A DNA stretch of 40,483 bases from Serratia sp. DD3 (GTDB lineage Bacteria; Pseudomonadota; Gammaproteobacteria; Enterobacterales; Enterobacteriaceae), in NCBI RefSeq assembly GCF_000496755.2, contig NZ_AYKS02000034.1, positions 1-40,483 on the forward strand, read 5' to 3'. The notes under the pieces were generated by a model. The model was not told the origin of the DNA. It did no database searches and saw only the letters and a list, made by a program, of their open reading frames with translations. Positions 39,882 through 40,483 of this stretch are shown here, one piece after another. The number at the start of each line of letters is the position of its first letter. Positions within the stretch are counted from its first letter, which is position 1. The position numbers and the translations under genes are program-made.

Positions 39882-40483
39882 AGTATGTCTTTATCGAAAA
39901 ACATCAGGCTGAGTTCAGCATCAAAGCCATGTGTCGGGTGCTCCGTGTCGCCCGCAGTGGCTGGTATGCCTGGCGTCTACGTCATCATCAGATAACCCCG
40001 CGTCAGCAGTTCCGTCTTGTCTGCGATGAGGCCGTTGGAAAGGCATTCAGTGACGCAAAACAGCGGTATGGTGCGCCACGTCTTACTGATGAGCTTCCAG
40101 CGTACAACGTCAAAACCATCGCCGCTAGCCTACGTCGTCAGGGGCTGCGCGCAAAGGCCTCGCGCCGGTTCAGGCCGGTCAGTTACCGTGAGCATGGTTT
40201 GCCGGTGTCAGAAAACCTGTTGAAACAAGACTTTACCGCCTGTGGGCCGAATCAGAAATGGGCGGGTGACATTACCTACTTGCGTACAGATGAAGGCTGG
40301 CTTTACCTGGCGGTGGTGATTGACCTGTGGTCGCGAGCCGTCATCGGCTGGGCGATGTCCTCGCGGATGACGGCACAACTGGCGTGCGATGCGTTGCAAA
40401 TGGCGTTGTGGCGGCGTAAACGCCCGGAAAATGTCATTGTTCATACAGACAGAGGCAGCCAGTACTGTTCAGCGGATTACCAG
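39878..40483 (+). CDS. IS3-family transposase OrfB, copy 2 (partial at right edge)
   Basis: The frame opens at ATG 39878 ([20 protein letters not shown]) and continues to the edge at [14 protein letters not shown], so the first and second catalytic Asp are present and the Glu lies outside. The visible part matches copy 1 except for Ala in place of Ser in GWAMSS. The stop is not in the window. Confidence 0.9.
   Translation, partial: MKYVFIEKHQAEFSIKAMCRVLRVARSGWYAWRLRHHQITPRQQFRLVCDEAVGKAFSDAKQRYGAPRLTDELPAYNVKTIAASLRRQGLRAKASRRFRPVSYREHGLPVSENLLKQDFTACGPNQKWAGDITYLRTDEGWLYLAVVIDLWSRAVIGWAMSSRMTAQLACDALQMALWRRKRPENVIVHTDRGSQYCSADYQ

Larger units (their letters stand above)
39518..40483 (+). 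mobile_element. IS3-family insertion sequence, copy 2 (runs off right edge)
   Basis: Starts with TGATCTTACCCAGCAATAGT, the same end as copy 1 at 13778-15022, and carries the same orfA and the start of orfB; 966 of about 1245 bp are in the window. It is in the opposite orientation to copy 1. It has interrupted the McrB-like gene; the expected 3-bp target copy on the far side would be ATG, outside the window. Confidence 0.93.

Overview
The window most likely comes from a Yersinia chromosome, or a close relative in the Enterobacterales. The best evidence is an ERIC-type palindromic repeat (2623-2820, ends TATACCC...GGGTATA) of the form common in Yersinia. Supporting evidence is an enterobacterial CP4-like accessory module and moderate-GC enterobacterial codon use, with several AT-rich blocks inserted. 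The species cannot be fixed from this stretch, and no core housekeeping genes, rRNA, complete tRNA or CRISPR array were seen. The whole window reads as a mosaic defence and mobile-element island.

Layout. 1-2408: the 5' end of an IS4-family transposase running off the left edge, then a membrane protein and two exported proteins of unknown function. 2623-2820: the ERIC. 2980-12011: a type I restriction-modification operon, hsdM-hsdS-(DUF4268 protein)-hsdR, its genes overlapping by 1-11 nt, followed by a PD-(D/E)XK_20-type nuclease gene and an unknown partner. 12013-13775: a scar of broken pieces (tyrosine-integrase C-terminus, possible attachment-site remnant, IS630 start) around a two-finger C2H2 zinc-finger gene. 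13778-15022: a complete IS3-family element with a 3-bp target duplication.

15054-27916: a CP4-like prophage or satellite module. The minus strand carries a WYL regulator, DUF3944 and EcsC-like membrane proteins, ArdB/KlcA antirestriction, RadC-like, the CbeA/CbtA toxin-antitoxin pair, DUF5983 and DUF4942 genes. The plus strand carries an AlpA-like regulator, an inovirus Gp2 (YagK/YfjJ) replication-like protein with apparently intact HUH and YxxK motifs, and a 782-aa fusion of a Gp2-like domain that has lost those residues to a HerA/FtsK-like ATPase. 27945-28004 is a long hairpin. 28159-30631: a broken IS3 orfA, then an unknown protein joined to an HTH-ImmA/IrrE metallopeptidase gene by a (TGAAA)n pentanucleotide tract.

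30795-35067 (minus): two overlapping DUF262 genes, the upstream one ending in a DUF1524 HNH-like domain, resembling GmrSD-type restriction. 35218-36119: transposase debris. 36123-39520: a ribbon-helix-helix regulator, a C5-cytosine methyltransferase and an McrB-like ATPase in one operon, of the LlaJI/BsuMI type. The McrB-like gene is cut by a second copy of the same IS3 element, in the opposite orientation, and its stop codon is the first three bases of the IS.

Together: at least three DNA-degrading defence systems (type I RM, DUF262 pair, C5-MTase/McrB) flank a mobile module that itself encodes antirestriction and toxin-antitoxin functions. The most unusual item is the Gp2-like/HerA fusion beside its intact paralogue, between hairpin-rich noncoding regions that could serve as replication or transfer sites.
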